Positions 51,227 to 62,432 of a stretch of 64,000 nucleotides of DNA are shown here, in pieces. The notes under the pieces were generated by a model. It did no database searches. It was not told where the DNA came from and was given only the letters and a program-made list of their open reading frames with translations. The DNA comes from Profundibacter amoris. Its GTDB lineage: Bacteria; Pseudomonadota; Alphaproteobacteria; Rhodobacterales; Rhodobacteraceae. The translations under genes were made by a program, and so were the position numbers. The number at the start of each line of letters is the position of its first letter. The first letter of the stretch is position 1. The stretch covers positions 1,688,001-1,752,000 of the forward strand of contig NZ_CP032125.1 in the NCBI RefSeq assembly GCF_003544895.1. The letters run 5' to 3'.

Positions 51227-52480
51227 CTAAACCGCGATAATCGCGGGGCGTTTGTTCAATTCCTCGATCGTCATACCCGTGACAGCCTTATAGCGGTCGG
51301 CAAAGGCCTGACGTTCGGCAAGCGGCATGACGGTTTCGATATCGTCAAACCCGTTTGGCGCGCGGTCGGCCACGATGTCCAGAATCCTGTCCGGCCCGTC
51401 GCCGCGATTGGCCAGCACCACCGCATTCACCGCCTCGCGGCGGATGTCGTCATAGGATTGCAAGGCGCCCTGCCCCACACCGTGATCGCGCAATTCGCGG
51501 GCCAGAACGCGGGCGTCGATGATGCCCTGCGATGCCCCGTTCGATCCGATCGGATACATCGCATGCGCCGCATCGCCCAACAAGGTAACGGGGCCGAAAC
51601 TCCATTGTGGCAACGGGTTGCGGTCCACCATCGGGAATTCCCAGATGCCGTCGGCATCGGCGATGATTTTCGGGATGTCGATCCAGTCGAATTTCCAGCC
51701 CTCGAACCTGTGCGCGAAATCGGCGCGGTTGCCCGCACGGTTCCAGTCCTGCGACAGCCAGTCGTAATCGGCGGGCAATTCCAGATCGGCGATCCAGTTG
51801 ATCAGGCTGCCGCCATCCTCGGTATCACCAATCGGGTAGCAGACAAATTTGCAGGCCTTGTTACCCACCATCGCCATGCTGCGGCCGGTCAGGAATTTCG
51901 GCCCGCGCGTCACCCCGCGCCACATCATCGTGCCGCCCCAGACGGCGGGGCCTTCATCGGGGTAGAACCCCGCGCGCAGCAGTGAATTGATCCCGTCCGC
52001 CGCAATCAGCACATCGCCCGTAACGGTGCCGGTCACCATATCCGTTTTGCGGTTGGTCAGGGTCACTTCGACTCCGCCATCCACTTCGCGCCAGCCCGTT
52101 ACGGCCGCGCCCATGGTCAGCACCTCCGGCCCTGCCCGCTCCATCAGCGCCTCCAGCAATGCCATTTGCAAACCACCGCGATGGATCGAGTATTGCGGCC
52201 ATGTGTTGCCCGCATAAGTGCCGCGCGGCTCGCGCCAGATTTCCTGACCCTGGGCGGTGAAATAGCCCACCTCGCGGGTGCGCAAGCCCACCTTGTCCAG
52301 CGCATCCTCAAGCCCCAGTTCGAACAATTCGCGCGTGGCCAGCGATTGCAGGTTGATGCCGACACCCAGCGGGCGGATATCCTCGACCGCCTCGTAGATA
52401 TGAAACGGGATGCCCACCTGATGCAGGCTCAGCCCCAGTGTCAGACCGGCAATACCGGCCCCTGCGATCAAAACGGTCAT
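51227..52480 (-). CDS. FAD-dependent monooxygenase (class A flavoprotein hydroxylase type)
   Basis: 417 residues. The Rossmann FAD motif is VLIAGAGIAGLTLGLSL at the N-terminus. The DG motif lies in DVLIAADGINSLLR, and the GD motif is VTLLGDAAHAMYPIGSNGASQ. The family hydroxylates aromatic or related cyclic substrates with NAD(P)H and O2. It is embedded between dctP and dctQ, so the imported compound is probably its substrate (inference). ATG 52478-52480 has a GGGGAA site. Confidence 0.9.
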   Translation of the reverse strand: MTVLIAGAGIAGLTLGLSLHQVGIPFHIYEAVEDIRPLGVGINLQSLATRELFELGLEDALDKVGLRTREVGYFTAQGQEIWREPRGTYAGNTWPQYSIHRGGLQMALLEALMERAGPEVLTMGAAVTGWREVDGGVEVTLTNRKTDMVTGTVTGDVLIAADGINSLLRAGFYPDEGPAVWGGTMMWRGVTRGPKFLTGRSMAMVGNKACKFVCYPIGDTEDGGSLINWIADLELPADYDWLSQDWNRAGNRADFAHRFEGWKFDWIDIPKIIADADGIWEFPMVDRNPLPQWSFGPVTLLGDAAHAMYPIGSNGASQGIIDARVLARELRDHGVGQGALQSYDDIRREAVNAVVLANRGDGPDRILDIVADRAPNGFDDIETVMPLAERQAFADRYKAVTGMTIEELNKRPAIIAV

Positions 52481-52500
52481 TCTGTTCCCCTGATAAGAAA

Positions 52501-52530
52501 GAAGGCCAGACCTGTTGCTGTCCGGCCTTC
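52501..52530 (-). terminator. Attenuating hairpin between dctP and the monooxygenase gene
   Basis: GAAGGCCAGAC (52501-52511) pairs with GTCCGGCCTTC (52520-52530), with one mismatch. On the minus strand it is followed by TTTCTTATC. It probably ends part of the transcripts after dctP so that the binding protein is in excess. Confidence 0.65.
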
Positions 52531-52550
52531 CTGTTTGTCGACTGCGTGCT

Positions 52551-53588
52551 TTACTCTTCCGAGTATTTCGCAACCAGCGCCTGTGCATCGGCAACCATTG
52601 CCGCCCCGTCCAGACCTTTGGAGGTCACTTCGGCAATCCAGTCCGCTGCCAGCTTGTCGCCAATGGCGCGCAACTCGGCCACAACACCATCGTCCAGTGT
52701 GACGATCTTGTTGCCGCGTTCCCGCACAACCTTTTCACCCAGATCATCGCCATCATCCATGGCTTTGCCGGCCCAACCGGATGTTTCCATACCCGAATTG
52801 TTGTCAATAATCGCCTTCAGATCATCAGGCAGCGCGTCATAGGCATCCTTGTTCATCGCCCAGATGAAATAGGTGTTGTACAGCGCACGGTCGCCGCCGA
52901 TCTGCGTGTGGCTATCGGCCAGTTCATGCACCTTCAGCGGCGGAACGATTTCCCACGGGATCACACCGCCATCAACGATGCCTTTGGACAATGCCTCGGG
53001 GAAGGCCGGAACCGGCATACCGACGGGGGTTGCGCCCACGGCTTCCAGCAGTTTGTTGGCCTGACGCGAGGGTCCGCGCAGTTTCAAACCGTTGAAATCG
53101 GCAATCGTGCTGATCGGTTCGCCCTTTTTGTGGATCACGCCGGGGCCGTGCACATGCACCGCAATCAGGTGAACATCCTTGAACCGCTCGCCCATGTATT
53201 TCGCGGTATAGTCCCACGCGGCCTTGCTTGACGATTCAGCCGACATCGAGGTCATGAACGGCAGCTCAAAGGCCTCGGCTTCGGGGAAACGGCCCGGTGT
53301 ATAGGCCGGAATGGCCCAGCCACCGTCAATCACCCCGTCGCGGATCTGGTCATAAAGTGCGGGCGGTTTGCCCCCCAGTTGCATGGCCGGATAAATTTCG
53401 ATTTTCAGGCGGCCGCCGGATTCCTCAAGAATTTTATCAGCCCATGGCTGCATAAAGAATTTCGGCACCGAGCCTTTGGGCGAAATAAAGTGTTGAAAGC
53501 GCAAGGTCACTTCTTGCGACATGGCAGCCCCGGCCGATATCCCAAGGGCCATAACCCCGATCATTGCGGATTTAAGTGTGAATTTCAT
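52551..53588 (-). CDS. dctP: TRAP transporter solute-binding protein
   Basis: A 345-residue DctP-type periplasmic protein. The signal ends in SAGAAMSQE; the mature part begins VTLRFQHFISPKG. The central Arg-containing stretch NGLKLRGPSRQANKLLEAVGA corresponds to the carboxylate-binding Arg region of the family, so the ligand is probably an organic acid. It is the first gene of the operon. A TATACT-like -10 near 53688-53693 is only weakly supported. Confidence 0.94.
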   Translation of the reverse strand: MKFTLKSAMIGVMALGISAGAAMSQEVTLRFQHFISPKGSVPKFFMQPWADKILEESGGRLKIEIYPAMQLGGKPPALYDQIRDGVIDGGWAIPAYTPGRFPEAEAFELPFMTSMSAESSSKAAWDYTAKYMGERFKDVHLIAVHVHGPGVIHKKGEPISTIADFNGLKLRGPSRQANKLLEAVGATPVGMPVPAFPEALSKGIVDGGVIPWEIVPPLKVHELADSHTQIGGDRALYNTYFIWAMNKDAYDALPDDLKAIIDNNSGMETSGWAGKAMDDGDDLGEKVVRERGNKIVTLDDGVVAELRAIGDKLAADWIAEVTSKGLDGAAMVADAQALVAKYSEE

Positions 53589-53734
53589 TGGTATCCTCCC
53601 TGTTCACGATTCGCATCCTAGCACATTGGCGCAGGAGTTTTGATTCGTTGCAACTGCAATGATCCAGATCAAATGCGCCATGGCAAGTATAATCGACCAC
53701 GCAGTCGGTTTTGCAATGGAATTCTTTACTTCTG

Positions 53735-54592
53735 CTAGAGATTATCCGTCCCGAAGGTATCACAGGTTGCCAGATCACCACTTTCAAATCCGGTGCGGAA
53801 CCAACGTTGGCGTTGTTCCGAGGTGCCATGGGTAAAGGTATGTGGCATCACCCGCCGGCCGGCATTGCGTTGCAATGTATCGTCGCCAATCTGCTTGGCG
53901 GCATTCATCGCCTCGGCGATGTCGCCCCGCTCGATTGAACCGAACCGTTCCTTGGCGTGCCGCGCCCAGATACCGGAATAGCAATCGGCCTGAAGTTCGA
54001 TCCGAACCGAAATCGCATTGCTTTTCTCGGTGCTGACCTGTCTGCGAATTTGGTTTGCCTTGCTTAGAATACCCAATTCATCCTGCACATGGTGTGCCAC
54101 CTCGTGTGCCACCACATAGGCCGCGGCAAAATCCCCCTTGGCGCCCATCTGGCGGGCAAGGGTCGAAAAGAACGCGGTATCCAGAAACACCTTTTTGTCG
54201 CCGGGGCAATAGAACGGGCCAGTAGCGCCATTGGCACCGCCACAGGCCGACTGTGTCGCCCCCTTGAACAAAACCAGAGTGACCGGCTTGTAAGGCTTGC
54301 CAACCTGTTCACGAAAAATCGAGTCCCAGATTTCTTCGGTATCGGCAAGGGTGACAGAGACAAACTGCCCCGCCCGCTTGTCGGCTTCGGTCAACTCGCC
54401 ACCCGCCCCTGTCTGGATCTGCCCGCCCGAGATGGTGGGGTTGTTCAACAAGCTGCTGACATCGACCCCCATGAACGCCCCGATCAACACAATGACCAGC
54501 GCCCCGATCCCGCCAACCCCGGCGGTTTTGCCCACCGACATCCTGCGACGATCCTCGATATTTCGGCTTCCCCGACGTCCCTGCCACTTCAT
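53735..54592 (-). CDS. YpfJ-like putative neutral zinc metallopeptidase
   Basis: 285 residues with one N-terminal helix (about residues 26-46, VGGIGALVIVLIGAFMG) preceded by a basic RGSRNIEDRR segment. The zinc motif HEVAH (AYVVAHEVAHHVQ) is followed by an ELQADCYSG segment that provides a further ligand. The family is widespread but its substrate is unknown. ATG 54590-54592 has a GGAGAG site. Confidence 0.9.
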   Translation of the reverse strand: MKWQGRRGSRNIEDRRRMSVGKTAGVGGIGALVIVLIGAFMGVDVSSLLNNPTISGGQIQTGAGGELTEADKRAGQFVSVTLADTEEIWDSIFREQVGKPYKPVTLVLFKGATQSACGGANGATGPFYCPGDKKVFLDTAFFSTLARQMGAKGDFAAAYVVAHEVAHHVQDELGILSKANQIRRQVSTEKSNAISVRIELQADCYSGIWARHAKERFGSIERGDIAEAMNAAKQIGDDTLQRNAGRRVMPHTFTHGTSEQRQRWFRTGFESGDLATCDTFGTDNL

Positions 54593-54711
54593 AACACTCT
54601 CCACATACAGTTCCCTGCCAGAATAACGGATGATTTACGCCTCGCAATAGCAGATATACTTGACCTCGCGGCCCTGTCATGGTGGATGGAATAAAAACGG
54701 GCACAAGAATA

Positions 54712-55290
54712 ATGATCAGGCGACTTTACAACTGGACTTTGGCGCTGGCTGACAGCCCCTATGCGCTGTGGGCGCTGGCGTTCGTGGCGTTTTTGGAAAG
54801 TTCAGTCTTTCCGATTCCGCCCGATATTATCATGATCCCGATGATCCTTGCCCGCCCCAGCCGCGCCTTTCTGATTGCAGCTGTGGCACTGGTGGCTTCG
54901 GTGACCGGCGCGTTGCTGGGCTATTATATCGGTGCCAGCCTGTTTGACGTGGTTGGTAAACCGATGCTGGAATTCTATGGCAAAACGGACGCGGCCGAAC
55001 AGTTCAACCAGCGTTTTCAGGACTGGGGCGCTTGGGCGGTGCTGATCGCCGGTGTAACACCGTTCCCGTTCAAGGTGATCACCATCATGTCGGGCTGGAC
55101 GGGGCTGAACCTGGGGGTTTTCATCGTCTCGTCCATCATCGCGCGGGGTTTGCGGTTCTTTATCGTCGCGGCCCTTTTGTGGAAATTCGGCGCACCAATT
55201 CGTGACTTTATTGAACGGCGGTTAGGACTTATGTTCACCCTATTCGTCGTTCTGCTTTTGGGCGGCTTTTATCTGGTGAAATACATATGA
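54712..55290 (+). CDS. DedA/YqaA-family membrane protein
   Basis: 192 residues from ATG 54712 (MIRRLYNWTLALADSP), with ATG 54679 an alternative. It has about five hydrophobic segments and the DedA core FLESSVFPIPPDII and GVTPFPFKVITIMSG. Members are lipid scramblase-like or undecaprenyl-phosphate flippases; the function here is unknown. Its stop overlaps the dsbB start (ATGA). Confidence 0.87.
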   Translation: MIRRLYNWTLALADSPYALWALAFVAFLESSVFPIPPDIIMIPMILARPSRAFLIAAVALVASVTGALLGYYIGASLFDVVGKPMLEFYGKTDAAEQFNQRFQDWGAWAVLIAGVTPFPFKVITIMSGWTGLNLGVFIVSSIIARGLRFFIVAALLWKFGAPIRDFIERRLGLMFTLFVVLLLGGFYLVKYI

Positions 55291-55745
55291 CACGCAATAA
55301 TCTGATTATCCTGGCCGCTGGCGGCTCTTTGGCCCTGTTACTCGGGGCCTTTGCCTTTCAATATCTCGGCGGCATGGCGCCTTGCAAACTGTGCATCTGG
55401 CAACGCTGGCCGCACGGGGTGGCTGTTGCAGCCGGCCTGCTGGCGCTGATGATGCGTGGAAAGTTCTGGCCACTGGTCGGGATGCTGGGCGCGGCCACAA
55501 CGGGGGCGATCGGTATCTACCACACCGGGGTTGAACGCCGCTGGTGGGAAGGCCCGACATCCTGCACCTCGTCCGGCACATCGGGCATGTCGGCTGACGA
55601 TCTGCTGGAACAGATCATGGCCGCCCCCCTGATCCGTTGTGACGAAGTGCCATGGGAATTGTTCACCCTGTCGATGGCCACATGGAACGCGATTATTTCC
55701 TTTGGACTGGCCGCAATCTGGCTGATGGCTTGGAAACGTAGCTAG
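55287..55745 (+). CDS. dsbB: Disulfide bond formation protein B
   Basis: A 152-residue inner-membrane protein with four helices. The first redox pair is APCKLCIWQRWPH. The second pair of Cys lies in the second periplasmic loop (PTSCTSSG and LIRCDEVPW). It re-oxidises DsbA and passes electrons to quinone. It follows the DedA-like gene with an ATGA overlap. Confidence 0.93.
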   Translation: MTRNNLIILAAGGSLALLLGAFAFQYLGGMAPCKLCIWQRWPHGVAVAAGLLALMMRGKFWPLVGMLGAATTGAIGIYHTGVERRWWEGPTSCTSSGTSGMSADDLLEQIMAAPLIRCDEVPWELFTLSMATWNAIISFGLAAIWLMAWKRS

Positions 55746-55798
55746 ACTCAAGCCGTTATTATCACTCAATAATCCCCTTGTGTCCGGTTGGCTAAACA

Positions 55799-55824
55799 GA
55801 ACCACTAAACCGGTTTAATGGTTC
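55799..55824. terminator. 26-bp palindrome in a convergent gap (repeat copy 2)
   Basis: The same core TAAACCGGTTTA as at 12064-12091 is flanked here by different but still complementary arms (GAACCA/TGGTTC), with one C-A or G-U position. It lies between dsbB and the convergent RES-domain gene. The arms have changed in a pairing-preserving way, which supports a role as an RNA hairpin, probably a bidirectional terminator. Confidence 0.6.
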
Positions 55825-55837
55825 CATTGGCCAAACA

Positions 55838-56515
55838 TTATTCCTGCGAGATCACCGGCACCGGCGCCCCGTCCCAGGTGAACCGGTATGTCGGCCCTTT
55901 ACGCACATTCCCGACCATCGCAGGGCGGAAACAAGCGATGCAATCGCCCTTTGTGCGCACCGACGGGTACAGCACCCCCGCCGCCCCTTCTGCCAGCAGA
56001 TGTTCCGCCAGCGTTTGCGAGGCCACATAGCTGTCCGCGCTCAAACAATCGGCAAAATCACCCTGCCCGCGAATGTCGAGAAAATCCCCGCCGAAATCGG
56101 CCAGATAATCGTCATAGGTCACGCTTTGCTGCCACCAGTCCACCTCGGCCAGTTCCAGCGCCTTGTGGAACGCCACCTCGGCTTGCGAGACCTCGATTTC
56201 AAACCCCGCATACCACGCCCCGCGATCCGGTCCGTTGAACCGCGCACCCGTCGGGGCGGCATGGCAAAAGGCGGCGTTCACCATCCGGTAATGCGGCACC
56301 CCGAACACCAGTTCGTCAATGCCGATGCCGGGCAACAGGTTGTTTTCCGCCTGCAAACGCTCGTTGGTTGCGTGGTCCAGATCGAAAATATCGGCCAGAT
56401 GCGCGTCATCATCGGCAATCCGCGCCAGCACGCTGTCGCCGCCCTCGCTGTATTTCGAGGGCACCAGATGGTGCGTGTCCAATTGGCGGATTGTCGTAAC
56501 CGGCGGCAGTTTCAC
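55838..56515 (-). CDS. RES-domain toxin (NAD+-degrading family)
   Basis: 225 residues with the RES family's namesake positions: Arg in TGARFNGPDRGAWYAG, Glu in SQAEVAFHKALEL, and Ser in VLYPSVRTKG. RES toxins degrade NAD+ and are ADP-ribosyltransferase-like. It overlaps its antitoxin gene by an ATGA, the usual antitoxin-first order. Confidence 0.9.
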   Translation of the reverse strand: MKLPPVTTIRQLDTHHLVPSKYSEGGDSVLARIADDDAHLADIFDLDHATNERLQAENNLLPGIGIDELVFGVPHYRMVNAAFCHAAPTGARFNGPDRGAWYAGFEIEVSQAEVAFHKALELAEVDWWQQSVTYDDYLADFGGDFLDIRGQGDFADCLSADSYVASQTLAEHLLAEGAAGVLYPSVRTKGDCIACFRPAMVGNVRKGPTYRFTWDGAPVPVISQE

Positions 56516-56949
56516 CGCCCGCCCCGCCGCGCATCCAGCAGCCGGCGCACGGTTTGAAATGCGGGCAGGCCACCGCGCAGCATGTAATCAAGCGGCGCTT
56601 TGCCTGCGAAAATCCGGTTGCTGTTGGGCAGCGTGATCCACCTGTCGGCAAGATCCTGATCATAAAGGATATTCAGCGCCTTAAAGATGCCTACCAGATA
56701 GGAAATCCGCCTGATCCGGTCCTCGTCCAGCCGTTTGCCACCGCCCTTTTTCAGCGTGTAGAACGCCCCGTTCGACATGCCCCCCAGCAAGGACATCGCC
56801 TGCGTGTCACTGATTTTCCAAGCGTCCATGATGTTGAAAAACGCCCGCACCGCGCCATCCGACAGCCGTTCGCGCATGTCGCGATCGGTCAGGTCAATCA
56901 GCGGGGCGTCCGTGTATTTGGGTTGCGGGGCGACAAGGGTCAGTGCCAT
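56512..56949 (-). CDS. Xre/MbcA/ParS-type antitoxin of the RES system
   Basis: 145 residues. The N-terminal Xre-like HTH is diverged (SDTQAMSLLGGMSNGAFYTLKKG) and the C-terminal MbcA/ParS/Xre (DUF2384) segment is APLDYMLRGGLPAFQTVRRL. It neutralises the RES toxin and usually represses the operon. Confidence 0.9.
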   Translation of the reverse strand: MALTLVAPQPKYTDAPLIDLTDRDMRERLSDGAVRAFFNIMDAWKISDTQAMSLLGGMSNGAFYTLKKGGGKRLDEDRIRRISYLVGIFKALNILYDQDLADRWITLPNSNRIFAGKAPLDYMLRGGLPAFQTVRRLLDARRGGR

Positions 56950-56998
56950 TTGCGTTACTCCTGTTATGAAGCATATATAACTCCATATCCGGATTATT

Positions 56999-57427
56999 TC
57001 AACCCTTCCCCTCGCGCGTCGATAACAACAGATTGGTTTCGCTGCGCATCACCCCATCAATCCGGCGGATATCGAACAACACTTTGTCCAGTTCTTCCAG
57101 CGTGTCCGTGCCGATTTCGGCGATCAGATCCCATTTGCCATTGGTCGAATGCACCGCCTGCACCGCCGCGATTCCCAGCAGGCGGTGCATGATCTTCTCC
57201 GCCCCGCGCCCCTCGATCGCCAGCATCATCATGCCGCGCACGGGGGCATGGGCGATGTCGCTTTTCAGGCGCAAGGTGAACCCCAGAATTTCGCCCCGCT
57301 CAATCAGGCGTTCGATCCGGCTGCGCACGGTGGTGCGCGACAGGCCCAGTTCCACCGCCAGACTGGACAGCGGCGCCCGGGAATCGCGGCGCAGGGCGGC
57401 AATCAGCTTTTGATCGGTATTGTCCAT
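56999..57427 (-). CDS. Lrp/AsnC-family regulator
   Basis: 142 residues. The N-terminal HTH reads DNTDQKLIAALRRDSRAP and LAVELGLSRTTVRSRIERL, and the C-terminal RAM ligand-binding domain follows. ATG 57425-57427 gives the standard start; the longer frame extends into the divergent promoter. It is divergent from the arginase gene with a 121-base gap, so control of arginine/ornithine catabolism is probable. Confidence 0.9.
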   Translation of the reverse strand: MDNTDQKLIAALRRDSRAPLSSLAVELGLSRTTVRSRIERLIERGEILGFTLRLKSDIAHAPVRGMMMLAIEGRGAEKIMHRLLGIAAVQAVHSTNGKWDLIAEIGTDTLEELDKVLFDIRRIDGVMRSETNLLLSTREGKG

Positions 57428-57548
57428 ATCGGAACCTATAGCATACAAATTGATCATTCCCCATCCGATATAGCCATTTTGCCCCCTGTGAACCAGCCCA
57501 TTTATCAAATTACACATAGGGGAACAGCGACAGAGCAGGTTTTACAAC

Positions 57549-58463
57549 ATGCGAAATATCACCCTGATCGGGGCGCCCGTGGACAGCGGCAAGCGCCGCC
57601 GCGGCTGCCTGATGGGACCGGATGCCATGCGCACCGCCGGTCTGGAACAGGCCATCACCGGCCTTGGCCACAGCATCACCGACATTGGCAATCTGGCCCC
57701 TGCCCGCGTGGACATTCCCGAGGATGACAATATCCACGCCTTGGCCGAAACCGTGGGCTGGACCCAGACCCTGATGCAGGCCGCGCAGAACGCGATGACC
57801 GACAGCCTGCCGATATTCCTTGGCGGCGATCATGCGCTTTCGCTGGGATCGGTGGCCGGTGTCGCCGCCCATGCCGCACAGGTCGATCGCCCGCTGTTTG
57901 TGCTGTGGCTGGACGCCCACAGCGATTTTCACACGCCAAAAACCACCGCCAGCGGCAATCTGCACGGCACGCCGCTGGGCTATGTCACCGGCCTGCCCGG
58001 TTTTGATGCCTTCCCGCCGCTGCCAGCCATTGTGCCGATGAACAACATCTGCCTGATTGGCCTTCGCTCGGTCGATCCGGCGGAACAGGCGGCGCTGGTG
58101 GAAAACAACATCCGCAGCGTCGACATGCGCGCCATTGACGAAGGCGGCATCAAACGCCCGCTCGAGGCATTCCTTGACGATGTTTCCCGCGCCAACGGGT
58201 TGCTGCATGTATCCCTGGACGTTGATTTCCTTGACCCCGCCATCGCGCCGGCCGTCGGCACCACCGTTCCGGGCGGCGCCACTTTCCGCGAGGCCCATCT
58301 GGTGATGGAGATGCTGCACGACAGCGGGTTGGTGACATCGCTGGATCTGGTCGAGCTGAACCCCTTTCTGGACGATCGCGGCCAGACCGCAAAACTGATG
58401 GTGGACCTGACCGCATCCTTGCTTGGCCGCCGCGTCTTTGACCGCCCCACACGGAGTTACTGA
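57549..58463 (+). CDS. rocF: Arginase
   Basis: 304 residues of the ureohydrolase family; hydrolyses arginine to ornithine and urea. Manganese ligands lie in GGDHALSLG, DAHSDFHTP (DAHxD) and SLDVDFLDP (DxDxxDP); SGNLHGTPLG is the substrate loop. It is followed after two bases by ornithine cyclodeaminase. Confidence 0.95.
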   Translation: MRNITLIGAPVDSGKRRRGCLMGPDAMRTAGLEQAITGLGHSITDIGNLAPARVDIPEDDNIHALAETVGWTQTLMQAAQNAMTDSLPIFLGGDHALSLGSVAGVAAHAAQVDRPLFVLWLDAHSDFHTPKTTASGNLHGTPLGYVTGLPGFDAFPPLPAIVPMNNICLIGLRSVDPAEQAALVENNIRSVDMRAIDEGGIKRPLEAFLDDVSRANGLLHVSLDVDFLDPAIAPAVGTTVPGGATFREAHLVMEMLHDSGLVTSLDLVELNPFLDDRGQTAKLMVDLTASLLGRRVFDRPTRSY

Positions 58464-58465
58464 AT

Positions 58466-59524
58466 ATGACAATCCCCGCCCCCTCGAAACTGGCCTATGT
58501 GCCGTTTGTGTCTGTCGATAACATGATGAAGCTGGTGCATCACATCGGCGTTGAGCAGGTGCTGGCCGATCTGGCCCGCTATATTCAGGATGATTTCGCC
58601 CGCTGGGAATTGTTCGACAAAACCCCGCGCGTGGCGTCGCATTCCACAGAAGGCGTGATCGAACTGATGCCCACATCGGATGGCGAAGTATACGGGTTCA
58701 AATACGTCAACGGCCACCCAGCAAACATGAAGAAAGGGCTGCAAACCGTTACAGCCTTTGGTCTATTGGCGGATGTGGCCAGCGGTTATCCGGTGATGCT
58801 GTCGGAAATGACCATCCTGACAGCGCTGCGCACGGCGGCAACATCGGCGATGGTGGCCAAACATCTGGCGCCCAAGGGGGCGAAAACACTGGCGATGATC
58901 GGCAATGGCGCGCAAAGCGAATTTCAGGCGTTGGCGATGAAAACCGTCTGCGGCATCGAAAACCTGCGCCTATACGATATCGACCCCGCTGCCACCGCCA
59001 AATGCAAGGCCAATCTGGCCGGTAGCGGGCTGAACATCACCGCCTGCCCCAGCCCCGAAGCGGCGATTGAAGGCGCACAGATCATCACCACCTGCACCGC
59101 CGACAAACAATACGCCACCATCCTGACCGACAACATGGTCGGCGCGGGTGTGCATATCAATGCGATTGGCGGTGATTGCCCCGGCAAAACCGAACTGCAC
59201 CGCGATATCCTGCTGCGCAGCGATATTTTTGTCGAGTTCCCCGAACAAACCCGCATAGAAGGCGAAATCCAGCAGTTGGAGGCCGATTACCCCGTAACCG
59301 AGATCTGGCAAGTGATCAACGGCACTGCCAAGGGCCGCACATCCGATGCCCAAATCACCCTGTTTGACGGTGTCGGCTTTGCGATCGAGGATTTTTCCGC
59401 CCTGCGCTATGTGCATGACCAGTTGCAGGATGGCAATTTCTATCAGGATCTGGATATGGTCGCCGACCCCGACGATCCGCGTGATCTGTTCGGCATGTTG
59501 CAGCGCGCAAAAGGCGGGAAATAG
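58466..59524 (+). CDS. ocd: Ornithine cyclodeaminase
   Basis: 352 residues of the ornithine cyclodeaminase/mu-crystallin family; converts ornithine to proline and ammonia. Evidence includes the substrate-binding segment KYVNGHPANMKKGLQT, the Rossmann NAD motif MIGNGAQSEFQ, and INAIGGDCPGKTEL. With arginase it forms an arginine-to-proline pathway, likely one transcript controlled by the divergent Lrp-type regulator. Confidence 0.95.
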   Translation: MTIPAPSKLAYVPFVSVDNMMKLVHHIGVEQVLADLARYIQDDFARWELFDKTPRVASHSTEGVIELMPTSDGEVYGFKYVNGHPANMKKGLQTVTAFGLLADVASGYPVMLSEMTILTALRTAATSAMVAKHLAPKGAKTLAMIGNGAQSEFQALAMKTVCGIENLRLYDIDPAATAKCKANLAGSGLNITACPSPEAAIEGAQIITTCTADKQYATILTDNMVGAGVHINAIGGDCPGKTELHRDILLRSDIFVEFPEQTRIEGEIQQLEADYPVTEIWQVINGTAKGRTSDAQITLFDGVGFAIEDFSALRYVHDQLQDGNFYQDLDMVADPDDPRDLFGMLQRAKGGK

Positions 59525-59618
59525 CGAAAAAATCCGCACCCCCATTGCACACAACATGTGCCATCCTGTATAGTCAAAGCAACAAAATACAGCTTCAGGC
59601 GAACAGGCGGAAATCAAC

Positions 59619-62348
<2,730 letters not shown>

Positions 62349-62389
62349 CCTTCTTCGTTCATTATCGTTCCCTAAATATCCCGGGGGTG

Positions 62390-62406
62390 CGGGGGCTGGC
62401 CCCCGC
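62390..62406 (+). terminator. G+C-rich hairpin after gyrA
   Basis: GCGGGG (62390-62395) pairs with CCCCGC (62401-62406) around a five-base loop, between gyrA and trmFO. There is no T-run, so termination would be weak. Confidence 0.4.
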
Positions 62407-62432
62407 TCCTGCCCGACACAAAAGGCATTGAT

